Part shown: positions 25,830-34,904 of the stretch, piece after piece
Layout: each line of letters opens with the position of its first letter
Numbering within the stretch: the stretch's first letter is position 1
NCBI GenBank assembly: GCA_022794615.1
Contig: JAAWFD010000034.1
Span: 1-36,961 of the forward strand
From: Clostridia bacterium
Lineage (GTDB): Bacteria > Bacillota > Clostridia > TANB77 > CAG-508
Length of the DNA stretch: 36,961 bases
Reading direction: 5' to 3'
Notes under the pieces: model-generated
Databases searched by the model: none
What the model was told of the DNA's origin: nothing
What the model saw: the letters and a program-made list of their open reading frames with translations, nothing else
Made by a program: the position numbers and the translations under genes

Positions 25830-27059
25830 ATGGAATATATAAATATACTAAAAGAAGCTTTAGTATGGATAGTAACAATATTTTGGCTATATCAAATAAT
25901 AGTAAGTTTATGTTCATTAGTAAGACTAAAAGATAAACCATATAAAGAAAACAAAAATCATAAATTTATGGCAATAATCCCAGCACACAATGAAGAAACA
26001 GTAATAGGAAATTTAATAGAAAGTTTAAAAAGACAAAACTATGAAAAAGAATTATATGATATATATGTAATAGCAGACAATTGCACAGATAATACAGCAA
26101 AAATAGCAGAAGAAATGGGAACTATAGTATATAAAAGATTTAGCAATACTGAAAAAACAAAAGGAGCAGCCCTTAATTGGTTTTTACAACAAAAAATAAA
26201 AGAAGATGCAGATTATGATGCATTCTTTGTATTTGATGCAGACAATATAGTAGATGAAAATTTTATAGTAAATATGAATAAAAAGTTATGTCAAGGAGAG
26301 GATGTAGTACAAGGATACAGAGACATTAAAAATCCAACAGACAATTGGATATCAGCAGGATATGCACTATTCTATTGGACATTACACAGATTTTATCATT
26401 TAGCAAGATATAATATAGGATTATCACCATTATTAAATGGAACAGGATTTATGGTAAAATTTGATGTAATAAAACCAGAAGGATGGAACACAGAAACACT
26501 AACAGAGGATATAGAATTTTCATTAAAAAGAATAATAGCAGGAAAGAAATTAGGATGGGCAACAGATGCTATAGTATATGATGAACAACCAACAGGATTT
26601 AAACAATCTTGGTCACAAAGAAGCAGATGGACAGTAGGGCATATACAATGTGTAAAAAGATATACAGTTGAATTATTAAAAGCAGTAAAAGATCATAAAA
26701 CATTAATGAATTTTGATGGATTATTATATATATTAGGAAGTATACCAATGTTTATACTAACACTCATTCTTGTAGTAACGAACTTTATAATGTATGCACT
26801 AAGTGGAATTACAGAAGCAGAGTTAGGATTAAATATACTAAGATATTTAGTACCAACATTAATATTACCGATGGGAACAGCAATAGTAGCAATGTGGTTA
26901 GAAAAGAAACCAATAAAGCCAATGATAAAAGGATTGTTATGTTATCCTATATTTATGGGAACATGGTTAGTAATAAACTTCAAATGTTTATTTAAAAGAG
27001 AAACCGAGTGGGAAAAAATTAATCATGTTAGAGATATTAAGATAGCAGAAGTAGATTAA
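25830..27059 (+). CDS. Glycosyltransferase family 2, membrane-associated
   Basis: AIIPAHNEETVIGNLIESLKRQNY, DNCTDNT, DADNIVDENF, EDIEFSLK, QRSRWTVGH plus C-terminal TM segments. Confidence 0.9.
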   Translation: MEYINILKEALVWIVTIFWLYQIIVSLCSLVRLKDKPYKENKNHKFMAIIPAHNEETVIGNLIESLKRQNYEKELYDIYVIADNCTDNTAKIAEEMGTIVYKRFSNTEKTKGAALNWFLQQKIKEDADYDAFFVFDADNIVDENFIVNMNKKLCQGEDVVQGYRDIKNPTDNWISAGYALFYWTLHRFYHLARYNIGLSPLLNGTGFMVKFDVIKPEGWNTETLTEDIEFSLKRIIAGKKLGWATDAIVYDEQPTGFKQSWSQRSRWTVGHIQCVKRYTVELLKAVKDHKTLMNFDGLLYILGSIPMFILTLILVVTNFIMYALSGITEAELGLNILRYLVPTLILPMGTAIVAMWLEKKPIKPMIKGLLCYPIFMGTWLVINFKCLFKRETEWEKINHVRDIKIAEVD

Positions 27060-27107
27060 AATATTGAATAGTAAAAATTTCAGATTTTTTATATTCAATA
27101 AAAGTAA

Positions 27108-27133
27108 GAAATTGCACTTTTTAGTGCAATTTC
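27108..27133 (+). terminator. Stem-loop between the GT2 and Asp23-fusion genes
   Basis: GAAATTGCACTTTTTAGTGCAATTTC. Confidence 0.6.
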
Positions 27134-27160
27134 CTATTAATTAGGTAAAAAGGAGAAAAT

Positions 27161-28006
27161 ATGTTGTTTTCAAATAAAATAAAGGTATATGCATTTGTAG
27201 GACCATCAGGAACAGGAAAAAGTTACAGAGCACAGATGGTAGCAAATGAAAAAAACATTAAATACATAATAGACGATGGACTGCTAATAAAGGAAAACCA
27301 AATAATAGCTGGAGAATCAGCAAAAAAGGCACATACTAAAATAGAAACAGTAAAAGAAGCAATATTTCTAGATAATGAAAAAAAGAAAGAAATAATAAAT
27401 GCAATCAGCAAAAACAAAGTAGAGAGTATATTAATATTAGGAACATCAGATGGAATGGTACAAAAAATAGCAAAAAATCTAGGATTACCAAAAATAGAAG
27501 AAATAATATATATAACAGATGTAGCAACACAACAAGAAATGGAAACAGCAAGAAGAATAAGAGTCACCGAAGGAAAACATGTAATACCTGTACCAACATT
27601 TGAAATAAAAAAGGATTTTTCAGGATATTTATTAGACCCATTACAAATATTTAAATCAAAAGGAGCAGGGCAAAAACCATATATTGCAGAAAAATCGATA
27701 ATAAGACCAACATTTAGTTACTTAGGAAATTTTACTATATCAGATAGTGTATTTAAAGGGATTGTAGAATATTTGGCAACTAAAATGCCATCAATATATA
27801 AAGTTATACGAACAAGGATAAACAATTCTGGAGAAGGAGTAGACATATACATGGAGGTATCTGTAGTATATGGTTTTAATGTAATTGAAGGATTAAATGA
27901 ATTCAAACAAAGAGCAAAAAGAGAAATTGAAAATTTAACGGCAATGAATGTAACAGGAATAGAAGTAATAGCTAAAAATATACATGTACCAGAGGAGAAG
28001 GAATAA
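27161..28006 (+). CDS. P-loop NTPase fused to a C-terminal Asp23/Gls24 domain
   Basis: FVGPSGTGKSYRAQ Walker A; C-terminus YLGNFTISDSVFKGIVEYLATKMPSIYKVI...GVDIYMEVSVVYGFNVIEGLNEFKQRAKREIENLTAMNVTGIEVIAKNIHV is Asp23-like. Confidence 0.75.
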   Translation: MLFSNKIKVYAFVGPSGTGKSYRAQMVANEKNIKYIIDDGLLIKENQIIAGESAKKAHTKIETVKEAIFLDNEKKKEIINAISKNKVESILILGTSDGMVQKIAKNLGLPKIEEIIYITDVATQQEMETARRIRVTEGKHVIPVPTFEIKKDFSGYLLDPLQIFKSKGAGQKPYIAEKSIIRPTFSYLGNFTISDSVFKGIVEYLATKMPSIYKVIRTRINNSGEGVDIYMEVSVVYGFNVIEGLNEFKQRAKREIENLTAMNVTGIEVIAKNIHVPEEKE

Positions 28007-28605
28007 TGAAAAAGGTTTTAAAGGATTTAGCAAGAGGAATTATAAAAGGAGCAATATTCATATACTGCAAAATTGTATATAGAATAAAAATAATAGGAAT
28101 AGAAAATGTTCCAAAAGGTGAACAATTTATATTCTGTGCAAACCATAGAACGTATTTAGACCCACCATTAATAGAAGTAACAGCAAAAAGACATATAATA
28201 TTTCTAGCCAAAGAAGATTTAGCAAAAAATAAATTCTTAGCACTATTAGGAGAAATATTTGAAGTAATATATGTAAAAAGAGATGAAAAAGACATAACAG
28301 CAATAAAAACAACATTAAAAACACTAAAAAATAATGAAAGCATAGCATTATTTCCAGAAGGAACAAGAAATGGGCTAGAAAAAGGAGAAGACTTAAAAGA
28401 TGGAACAGCATTTTTTACTATAAAATCAGGAGTCAAAGTATTGCCAATAGGAATAAGTGGAGAAGTAAAGCCATTTCACAAAGTTACAATAAGATATGGA
28501 AAACCAATGGACTTTAGTAAATATACAGATGTAAAGGATAAAAATACATTAGAAGATGTTACAAATCAAATAATGGAAGCAATAAAGACATTAGCATCAA
28601 TATAG
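28006..28605 (+). CDS. plsC: 1-acyl-sn-glycerol-3-phosphate acyltransferase
   Basis: FCANHRTYLDPPLI (HX4D), ALFPEGTRNG. Confidence 0.93.
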   Translation: MKKVLKDLARGIIKGAIFIYCKIVYRIKIIGIENVPKGEQFIFCANHRTYLDPPLIEVTAKRHIIFLAKEDLAKNKFLALLGEIFEVIYVKRDEKDITAIKTTLKTLKNNESIALFPEGTRNGLEKGEDLKDGTAFFTIKSGVKVLPIGISGEVKPFHKVTIRYGKPMDFSKYTDVKDKNTLEDVTNQIMEAIKTLASI

Positions 28606-28672
28606 TTGAGACGGGACATATAATATCCATACCAAACTATAAAAATAAGATGATAAAAGGAGAAATAAAAAA

Positions 28673-30487
28673 ATGATAAATGAAAAAATAAGAAATATTG
28701 CAATAATTGCACACGTAGACCATGGAAAAACAACATTAGTAGATGCACTATTAAGACAAAGTCATGTATTTAGAGAAAATGAAAAAGTACAAGAAAGAGT
28801 AATGGACTCAAATGATCAAGAAAAAGAAAGAGGAATAACAATATTATCAAAAAACACATCAGTAATGTATAAAGACATAAAAATAAATATAGTAGACACA
28901 CCAGGGCATGCAGACTTTGGAGGAGAAGTAGAAAGAGTATTAAAAACAGTAGATGGGGTACTTTTATTAGTAGATGCATTTGAAGGGGCAATGCCACAAA
29001 CAAGAGAAGTATTAAAAAAATCATTATCGCTAAACCTAAAACCAATAGTAGTAATAAACAAAATAGACAGACCAGGAGCACAACCATTAAAAGTGGTAGA
29101 CCAAGTAATAGAACTATTTATAGAATTAAATGCGACAGATGACCAATTAGACTTTCCAGTAGTATTTGCATCAGCAAAAAATGGAATAGGAAAGATAAAT
29201 TTAGAAGATGAAACAACAGATTTAAGTTGTTTATTTGAAACAATAGTAAACACAATAAAAGCACCAAACTGTGACCAAGAAGGATCACTACAAATGCTAG
29301 TATCAAATATAGACTATGATGATTATGTAGGAAGAATAGCAGTAGGAAGAATAGAAAGAGGAAACATAAAAGTAGGACAACCAGTAACAATATGCAAAGC
29401 AGATGACAAAATTTCACAAGGTAAAGTAGCAAAAGTATATACACATGTAGGATTAAAGAAAGAAGAAGTAGAAGAAGCATCTGCAGGAGATATAATAGAA
29501 ATTGCAGGAATATCAGACATCCACATAGGGGAAACAATATGTGAATTTGGAAAGCCTGATAAAATACCATTTGTTGATATTGATGAGCCAACAGTATCAA
29601 TGACATTTAGTGTTAATAATGGACCATTTGCAGGAAGAGAAGGAGAATTTGTAACATCAAGACATATAAGAGACAGGCTATTCAAAGAATTAGAAAGAAA
29701 TGTAAGTTTAAGAGTAAAAGAAACAGACACACCTGATTCATTTGAAGTATCAGGAAGAGGAGAACTACATTTATCAGTATTAATTGAAACAATGAGAAGA
29801 GAAGGATTTGAACTATTAGTATCAAGACCAAAAGTAATATTCAAAGAAATAGATGGAGTAAAATGCGAGCCAATAGAAAGATTAGTAGTAAATGTACCAG
29901 ATGACTCAGTAGGAAATGTAATAGAAAAACTAGGAATGAGAAAAGCTGAGATGGTCAATATGGAACCAGCAGAAGAAGGGCATACAAAAATCGAATTCAA
30001 AATACCAGCAAGAGGATTAATAGGATACAGAACAGAATTCTTAACAGACACAAAAGGTGAAGGAACAATGAATCATATATTTGATAGCTATCAGCCATAT
30101 AAAGGTGATGTAGTATCAAGAGTAAGAGGAACAATAGTAGCATTCGAAGCAGGAAAATCTGTAACATATGGATTATACAATGCACAAGATAAGGGAGATT
30201 TATTTATTGGTGCTGGAGTAGAAGTGTATGAAGGAATGATTGTAGGACTAAACTCAAGAGGAGAAGATTTAAGTATAAATGTATGTAAAGAAAAACATTT
30301 AACAAACACAAGAGCATCTGGGTCTGATGATGCACTTCGTTTAGTACCACCAATACAAATGTCACTTGAAAAAGCAATAGAATTTATACAAGATGATGAA
30401 CTAGTAGAAATAACACCAAAATCAATAAGACTAAGAAAGAAAATACTTGATAGTAAAGAAAGAGAAAGAGCAAATAGAAGTAAATAA
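28673..30487 (+). CDS. typA: Translational GTPase TypA/BipA
   Basis: RNIAIIAHVDHGKTTLVDALLRQS, RGITILSKNTSV, DTPGHADFGGEVER, NKIDRPGA. Confidence 0.97.
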   Translation: MINEKIRNIAIIAHVDHGKTTLVDALLRQSHVFRENEKVQERVMDSNDQEKERGITILSKNTSVMYKDIKINIVDTPGHADFGGEVERVLKTVDGVLLLVDAFEGAMPQTREVLKKSLSLNLKPIVVINKIDRPGAQPLKVVDQVIELFIELNATDDQLDFPVVFASAKNGIGKINLEDETTDLSCLFETIVNTIKAPNCDQEGSLQMLVSNIDYDDYVGRIAVGRIERGNIKVGQPVTICKADDKISQGKVAKVYTHVGLKKEEVEEASAGDIIEIAGISDIHIGETICEFGKPDKIPFVDIDEPTVSMTFSVNNGPFAGREGEFVTSRHIRDRLFKELERNVSLRVKETDTPDSFEVSGRGELHLSVLIETMRREGFELLVSRPKVIFKEIDGVKCEPIERLVVNVPDDSVGNVIEKLGMRKAEMVNMEPAEEGHTKIEFKIPARGLIGYRTEFLTDTKGEGTMNHIFDSYQPYKGDVVSRVRGTIVAFEAGKSVTYGLYNAQDKGDLFIGAGVEVYEGMIVGLNSRGEDLSINVCKEKHLTNTRASGSDDALRLVPPIQMSLEKAIEFIQDDELVEITPKSIRLRKKILDSKERERANRSK

Positions 30488-30507
30488 GGAAATAATAAAT
30501 AATTTAA

Positions 30508-30534
30508 AGGACAGATATAAACATAATCTGTCCT
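30508..30534 (+). terminator. Stem-loop after typA
   Basis: AGGACAGAT..ATCTGTCCT; no U tract. Confidence 0.45.
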
Positions 30535-30555
30535 AAAACATTAAAGGAGAACGAA

Positions 30556-31143
30556 GTGGATTTAGTAATATTTAACAAAATAAAGAAAAAAGCTTTAGAA
30601 GACCATATTCCAATAATAATGGATGACACATTAGAAGTTGTTGCAAAAATATTAAAAGAAATAAAGCCTACAAGAATATTAGAAATAGGAACAGCAGTAG
30701 GATATTCAGCAATATGCTTTTCAGAATATTTAGAAAAAGATGGCATAATTGACACAATAGAAAGAGATGAAGAAAGACTAAAAGAGGCAAAGGAAAACAT
30801 CAAAAACCTAGAATTAGAGGATAAAATTAAAATACATAGTGGTGATGCAGTAGAAATATTGCCAACATTAAATGGAGAATATGATATTGTATTTATAGAT
30901 GCAGCAAAAGGAAAATATCCATTTTTCCTAAAGGAAGCACAAAGATTATTAAAACCACAAGGAGTCATAATAGCAGACAATGTATTATATAAGGGATATG
31001 TTATGAGTGATTATAATAAGCATAAACAGCGTACAGCAGTAAGAAACCTAAGAGAATATATTAAAGAAGTTACAGAAAACCCTAATATGGAAACTGAGAT
31101 TTTGGAAGTCGGAGATGGTCTTGCTATTACAAAAAGGAGGTAA
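30556..31143 (+). CDS. O-methyltransferase (YrrM/class I SAM family)
   Basis: ARILEIGTAVGYSAICFSEYL-type motif, DIVFIDAAKGKYPFFLKEAQRLLKPQGVIIADNVLYKG; GTG start. Confidence 0.88.
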   Translation: MDLVIFNKIKKKALEDHIPIIMDDTLEVVAKILKEIKPTRILEIGTAVGYSAICFSEYLEKDGIIDTIERDEERLKEAKENIKNLELEDKIKIHSGDAVEILPTLNGEYDIVFIDAAKGKYPFFLKEAQRLLKPQGVIIADNVLYKGYVMSDYNKHKQRTAVRNLREYIKEVTENPNMETEILEVGDGLAITKRR

Positions 31144-31151
31144 ATGTTTTT

Positions 31152-31886
31152 TTGATAAAGGATTCTTTTTATAATTGGACACCTGAGCAAAAAGAAACAT
31201 TCGAAAAAAAGCAAATAAAAACAAATGAAGCATTAAGGAATTATTATATATATACAAACTTTATTGAAAATACATCTAAAGCATTTTCAATGAAAAGAAG
31301 AGCATTAATGAAGATAGTAGAAAATGGAATAAATCAAGGAACAATTAATCAACAAGTCAGGATGATGTCTAGAATAAAATCAAATAAAAGTGCATATGAA
31401 AATAAAATTAAGCATAAAAACTTAGATGATATATTTGCAACAACTATTTTAACAACAACACAAGAAGAATTAGAGTATATACGAACTCAATTAAAAATTA
31501 ATGGAAAAATTCAAATAGTAAGAATGAAAAAGATAAATAAAGCACAATTTGTAGCAGAGCATTTTTACTTATTAATTGGAAGAGATGTAAATGTGATAGA
31601 ATGTAGGCTACAGACTATAGATGATTTCGAACATTCATACTCACATACATTATACAAAGCAATAGGAGATAAAAAAGCCAGTAAAGAAGAAATAAAAGCT
31701 ATTGAGGAAAGTAAACAAAATATGTATAATAGTGGAAGTGCAGAAATCTATTCAGAGATACCATTAAAGTGGTATGCACAATTTGATGAAAAAACCAGAA
31801 AAATGTATGAAAGACAATTAACAACAAATGAAGTTTTAAAAGAACTATATCCATTTTTAAAATTAAGAGAAGAAAAAGAAAGATAA
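31152..31886 (+). CDS. Divergent RelA/SpoT-like nucleotidyltransferase-fold protein (putative)
   Basis: LDDIFATTILTTTQEELEYIRTQL (cf. DIAGIR region) and VIECRLQTIDDFEHSYSHTLYKAIG (cf. EIQLQT...H..YK); TTG start. Confidence 0.5.
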   Translation: MIKDSFYNWTPEQKETFEKKQIKTNEALRNYYIYTNFIENTSKAFSMKRRALMKIVENGINQGTINQQVRMMSRIKSNKSAYENKIKHKNLDDIFATTILTTTQEELEYIRTQLKINGKIQIVRMKKINKAQFVAEHFYLLIGRDVNVIECRLQTIDDFEHSYSHTLYKAIGDKKASKEEIKAIEESKQNMYNSGSAEIYSEIPLKWYAQFDEKTRKMYERQLTTNEVLKELYPFLKLREEKER

Positions 31887-31935
31887 TAAGAAGTATAAAA
31901 CTCAACAAAAATATGATTTTGAAAGGAATAAAAAA

Positions 31936-33210
31936 ATGAAGAAAGTAGAATTATTGGCACCAGCTGGGTCATTTGAAAAGGCAAAAACAGCATTTTTATA
32001 TGGAGCAGATGCAGTATATTGTGGTACATCATCATTATCATTAAGAACAAGAGTAGGCATAGATGATGAAGAATTAGCAAAAATTATAGAATATGCACAC
32101 CAAATAGAAAAAAAAGTATATGTAGCTTTAAATATATATGCTTGGGATGAAAAATATGATGAAATAATAGAACAAGTAAAACTACTAGAAAAAGTTAAAG
32201 CAGATGGAATAATTGTAGCAGATGGAGGAATTTTAGAAATTGCCAAACAATATGCACCTAATATTCCAATACATATGAGTACACAATCAAATATAGTAAG
32301 TTTACATTCAAGTAATTTTTGGTATAAAAATGGTGCAAAAAGAATGATTATGGCAAGAGAAATGAGCAAAGAACAATTAAAATACATAATGAAGAATAAA
32401 CCTGATGATATGGAAACAGAAATATTTGTACATGGAGCAATATGTTTTGCATATTCAGGAAGATGTTTTTTAAGTGATTTCTTAACAGGAAGAAGTGCTA
32501 ATTTAGGAAGCTGTGCCCAAAGTTGTAGATGGTCATACAATTTATATGCTGAAGAAAGAAATAATCCAGGACAACTTATGCCAATCGAAACAGATGAGTA
32601 TGGAACAAGTATATTTTCTTCTAAAGACTTATGCTTAATAAAAGAACTTCCAGAGGTAATAGAAATGGGGATAGATAGTTTAAAAATAGAAGGTAGATTA
32701 AAAACCCAATATTATATAGCAAGTATAATAAATGCATATAGAAATGCGATTGATGATTATCAAAAAGACCCCAAAAATTATGATTATACAAAGTATTTAA
32801 AAGAATTAGACAAGGTAAAAACTAGAGGAATAACAACTTTTTATTTTAATGATAGAGACAACAAGGACATTCAAGAATATTCAGGAAAACAATATAATGA
32901 AGAATATGAATTCGGAGGAATTATACTAGAAAATAATCAAAATGAAAAGAATAATATAGTTGATAGTCAGACCCTTTCAAAACAACATATATATACAATA
33001 GAAATAAGAAATAGGCTAAAAATAGGAGATATAATGGAAATTATAGTACCAAATAAGATAGAGCCAGTAGAATTTATTATTAATAAATTATATGATGCAG
33101 AAACAAATGAAGAAATAGATGTTGTAAATCCAGGAAAACAAGGACAACAAGTAAAAATAGAATTACCAATTGAATGCCAAAAAGATTGGATATTAAGAAG
33201 AAAAAAATAA
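31936..33210 (+). CDS. Peptidase U32 family protein
   Basis: VELLAPAGSFEKAKTAFLYGADAVYCGTSSLSLRT, FVHGAICFAYSGRCFLSDFLTGRSANLGSCAQSCRW. Confidence 0.94.
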   Translation: MKKVELLAPAGSFEKAKTAFLYGADAVYCGTSSLSLRTRVGIDDEELAKIIEYAHQIEKKVYVALNIYAWDEKYDEIIEQVKLLEKVKADGIIVADGGILEIAKQYAPNIPIHMSTQSNIVSLHSSNFWYKNGAKRMIMAREMSKEQLKYIMKNKPDDMETEIFVHGAICFAYSGRCFLSDFLTGRSANLGSCAQSCRWSYNLYAEERNNPGQLMPIETDEYGTSIFSSKDLCLIKELPEVIEMGIDSLKIEGRLKTQYYIASIINAYRNAIDDYQKDPKNYDYTKYLKELDKVKTRGITTFYFNDRDNKDIQEYSGKQYNEEYEFGGIILENNQNEKNNIVDSQTLSKQHIYTIEIRNRLKIGDIMEIIVPNKIEPVEFIINKLYDAETNEEIDVVNPGKQGQQVKIELPIECQKDWILRRKK

Positions 33211-33250
33211 TAACTTAATAGATAGAGTTATATATTAAAATAATTTTACC

Positions 33251-33292
33251 TAATTTTGCAGTGAGCGGGAATTCCCGCTCACTGCAAAATTA
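33251..33292. repeat. 42-bp perfect palindrome in a convergent intergenic region (bidirectional terminator?)
   Basis: TAATTTTGCAGTGAGCGGGAATTCCCGCTCACTGCAAAATTA is identical to its own reverse complement. Confidence 0.9.
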
Positions 33293-33400
33293 ACTATAAA
33301 TAAAAAAACATATATACTTTGTTTAATATTATTAGGTTTACATTGTGCTGAAAGACCTAAATAGATAACATATAAAATGTAGCAAAACTAATTATTCAAG

Positions 33401-34447
33401 TTATAAATCAAAATAAAAGAAAGGAAAAATATGCATAAAGATAAAAGCATATGTAGCAGCAAACAAGCCATGAAGGATTTTACCTAACACATAAGGCTTA
33501 ATAGACAAATCAGTTTTAGAAACAATGCTCCAAACTTGAAGCATAACAGAAATGCCACCAAAACCAAGTAAAAAAGCAATAATAATAATATTAATAGATA
33601 TTTTTTTCAAAGCTATTGCAGAAATACTAGAAATACCATTAGTAATTTCAATCATACCCAATAAAGTGGAAGATCCAACATCAAAAGGAATATTAAAAGC
33701 TTTAAACACAAAAGCAAATAAATTCAAAAAGTGGCTATTTTGCAATATAGAAATAATAACGGAAAATAAAACTACAAAGCCACCGATAGTCAAAAGCGTA
33801 GAGATTGAATTTGTAATACTTTCCCCGAGTATACCACCTAAATTAGACAAACTTACATTAGGATTAGAAGAATAAGCAGAAGTATTATCAAAGCCTCTAT
33901 TCAATTTTTTTCTATTAAAAAAATTACATTTCCAGAATCTAAATATAATACCAACAGTTAGAGCTGCAAGAATATGAGTAATCAAAAGAAGAATACCTAT
34001 AGTAGAACTTTTAAACATAGTAATACCAACTGTCCCAACAATAAAGAGAGGGCCAGAGTTATTAGTAAAACTAAGCAAACGTTCACATTCTTCTTTAGAG
34101 CAAACATTATTTTTTCTAAAGTTACAAGCAATTTTAGCACCAACAGGGTAACCACTAATAATTCCCATAATCAATGCAAAAGAACCTTCACCACGAATAT
34201 TAAATAAAGGTTTCATAAATCTATTAAGGTAAGAGCCGAGAAAATTAATAATATTAGTATGAGATAAAAGTTCAGTAGCCACAAAAAAAGGAAAAAGTGA
34301 TGGAATAACAGAATTAGCAAATAAATCAAGACCTGTTTTAGCAGCAGAAATATTACTATTAGAAAAGAAAATAAGAAAAACAGTAAACATTAAAAAAATA
34401 AAAGGAAATATGTAATTTTTTAACTTAATAATACAAAATCTAAACAT
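33401..34447 (-). CDS. ylbJ: Sporulation integral membrane protein YlbJ
   Basis: VIPSLFPFFVATELLSHTNIINFLGSYLNRFMKPLFNIRGEGSFALIMGIISGYPVGAKIACNFRKNNVCSKEECERLLSFTNNSGPLFIVGTVG; start set at 34447, since the ORF-track start overlaps a hairpin. Confidence 0.92.
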   Translation of the reverse strand: MFRFCIIKLKNYIFPFIFLMFTVFLIFFSNSNISAAKTGLDLFANSVIPSLFPFFVATELLSHTNIINFLGSYLNRFMKPLFNIRGEGSFALIMGIISGYPVGAKIACNFRKNNVCSKEECERLLSFTNNSGPLFIVGTVGITMFKSSTIGILLLITHILAALTVGIIFRFWKCNFFNRKKLNRGFDNTSAYSSNPNVSLSNLGGILGESITNSISTLLTIGGFVVLFSVIISILQNSHFLNLFAFVFKAFNIPFDVGSSTLLGMIEITNGISSISAIALKKISINIIIIAFLLGFGGISVMLQVWSIVSKTDLSIKPYVLGKILHGLFAATYAFIFMHIFPFFYFDL

Positions 34448-34455
34448 AGTAAAAG

Positions 34456-34483
34456 CCCTCTTACACAAATATATGTAAGAGGG
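34456..34483 (-). promoter_or_regulatory. Hairpin between rpmB and ylbJ, containing the ylbJ SD sequence
   Basis: Minus strand CCCTCTTAC ATATATTTGT GTAAGAGGG CTTTTACT ATG; 9-bp perfect stem. Confidence 0.7.
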
Positions 34484-34495
34484 AATAAAAAAAGA

Positions 34496-34693
34496 CTATG
34501 CTCTTGTAACTTTTCCATTTTTTAAACATTTAGCACATACATGAAGAGTTTTAGTATCTCCATTAACTAAAGCTTTAACTCTCTTAACGTTTGGTTGCCA
34601 AACACGAGAATTTCTTTTACTTATATGAGAACGAGTAACACTTGTGCTGTTACCATGAATAGGTTCTTTTCCACATATATCACATTTTGCCAT
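34496..34693 (-). CDS. rpmB: 50S ribosomal protein L28
   Basis: MAKCDICGKEPIHGNSTSVTRSHISKRNSRVWQPNVKRVKALVNGDTKTLHVCAKCLKNGKVTRA. Confidence 0.97.
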   Translation of the reverse strand: MAKCDICGKEPIHGNSTSVTRSHISKRNSRVWQPNVKRVKALVNGDTKTLHVCAKCLKNGKVTRA

Positions 34694-34904
34694 TAAAAAT
34701 GCACCTCCTAAAAGTTAAAATAATTTGACTAATAACTAGTTTAACACAAATGTAAAAAAAATACAAGTATTTTATAAAAAATCTTGCAATATAAGAAAAA
34801 TGTTGATATAATGTAACCGCTAAAAGGCTAGAAATAAGAAAAGTATGTGTTAGTCAAATCAAAGATTTTGATACATACAATAAAAACATGAAAGGAAGAT
34901 AATA

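Noticed and set aside
29323-30051. Long minus-strand ORF (242 aa) antisense to typA, and similar long antisense ORFs (e.g. 2365..2877, 2919..3779, 15400..15645, 20025..20513)
   Set aside because: Opposite strand of clearly conserved genes; Leu/Ser/Phe-rich low-complexity translations expected from antisense of AT-rich, A-biased coding DNA; no RBS.
31152-31886. toxSAS-type toxin-antitoxin module
   Set aside because: No small antitoxin ORF adjacent; neighbours are conserved housekeeping genes.
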